DNA from: Treponema sp.
Lineage (GTDB): Bacteria > Spirochaetota > Spirochaetia > Treponematales > Breznakiellaceae
NCBI GenBank assembly: GCA_031273185.1
Contig: JAISSG010000146.1
Location: 1 to 5,842 of the forward strand
DNA: 5,842 nt
Direction: 5' to 3'
Position numbers and translations under genes: made by a program. Below the pieces are notes generated by a model, which saw only the letters and a list, made by a program, of their open reading frames with translations, was not told where the DNA came from and made no database searches. Every line of letters begins with the position of its first letter. Positions within the stretch are counted from its first letter, which is position 1. Shown here piece after piece: positions 5,561 through 5,842 of the stretch.

Positions 5561-5842
5561 ATGGCGGAATTTGATGCGGATCTACTGATAATTGGAGCGG
5601 GGCCGGCGGGCCTGGTGGCAGCACAGTACGGGGCCAGGGCCAACCTGAAGGTGCTCGTGATCGAGCGGATGGCCCCCGGTGGGCAGGCCCTGCTAATCGA
5701 TGTGCTGGAAAACTACCCCGGCAACGTGGCGCAACGTGGCGCGGACGGCAGCGTAATTGCCGGGCCGAAGTCGGGCTTTGATGTTGCCCAGGACCTGCAC
5801 CGCCAGGCAGAGGACTTTGGCGCGTCGTTCCTCAGCGAGGAG
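5561..5842 (+). CDS. trxB: Thioredoxin reductase, N-terminal part (runs off window)
   Basis: The first 94 codons of a cytoplasmic FAD/NADPH-dependent thioredoxin reductase, which keeps thioredoxin reduced. The FAD-binding Rossmann motif GxGxxG is at residues 12-17 (IIGAGPAG) after beta-1. Beta-2 ends at E35 (VLVIE), APGGQ is at 38-42, and LENYPG at 49-54 is the family's characteristic block. The redox-active CxxC and NADPH domain lie beyond the right edge, so the family is inferred from the N-terminus alone; a ferredoxin-NADP reductase of the TrxB-like type is the main alternative. Compared with E. coli TrxB there are about 12 extra residues between LENYPG and SGFDVAQDL (about 55-70), and this segment contains a 10-bp tandem duplication. 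The gene is divergent from the exporter operon and has its own promoter and ribosome-binding site. The frame is open upstream to an ATG at 5495, but I regard that as non-coding. Confidence 0.9.
   Translation, partial: MAEFDADLLIIGAGPAGLVAAQYGARANLKVLVIERMAPGGQALLIDVLENYPGNVAQRGADGSVIAGPKSGFDVAQDLHRQAEDFGASFLSEE
5721..5742. repeat. 10-bp tandem duplication inside trxB
   Basis: GCAACGTGGC occurs twice back to back (5721-5730 and 5731-5740), with two further matching bases. Ten is not a multiple of three, yet the downstream frame is correct (SGFDVAQDLHRQAE matches the family), so the duplication is compensated within the surrounding inserted loop. Confidence 0.85.

Overview
The window comes from a double-membraned (Gram-negative type) bacterium with G+C-rich coding sequence. 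The peptidyl-tRNA hydrolase (N-terminal block LAVFLGNPG, a lengthened middle segment) and the style of the export proteins remind me of Treponema-type spirochaetes, perhaps a relatively G+C-rich one. That placement is recalled resemblance and was not tested by a search.

Layout: almost everything lies in one minus-strand gene train, read from right to left. It begins at about 5404 with a lipoprotein membrane-fusion (adaptor) protein of the MacA/HlyD family, followed by a MacB-type ATPase (4052-3201), a separate MacB-type FtsX-like permease (3199-1982), a TolC-family outer-membrane channel (1792-449), and the 5' part of pth, peptidyl-tRNA hydrolase (436 to the left edge). The first three genes are tightly packed: adaptor stop and ATPase start share one base, and ATPase stop and permease start are one base apart. 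On the right, a divergent gene (5561 to the right edge, plus strand) encodes the N-terminus of a thioredoxin reductase (TrxB). It has a near-consensus sigma-70 promoter immediately upstream.

How the genes work together: adaptor, ATPase, permease and channel are a complete set for a MacA-MacB-TolC type tripartite exporter. The ATPase drives conformational changes in the permease, and the adaptor bridges the permease to the outer-membrane channel. The ATPase and permease are split into two genes, unlike E. coli MacB, where they are fused. The substrate cannot be read from the sequence. pth and trxB are housekeeping neighbours with no evident link to export.

The most unusual structure is the 189-bp gap between the permease and tolC. 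Most of it is two facing arrays of 7-bp repeats (GGGGACT-type on one side; CCCCATT, CCTCATT and CCCTAGT-type on the other). Their outer ends form an imperfect inverted repeat of about 30 bp that begins right beside the tolC ribosome-binding site and ends on the permease stop codon. Secondary points are a Lys-rich insertion just after the A-loop of the ATPase, a Gly/Gln/Met-rich insertion in the adaptor, and a 10-bp tandem duplication inside an extra loop of TrxB. I see no fundamentally new system here: it is a recognisable exporter operon with an interesting repeat element in it.
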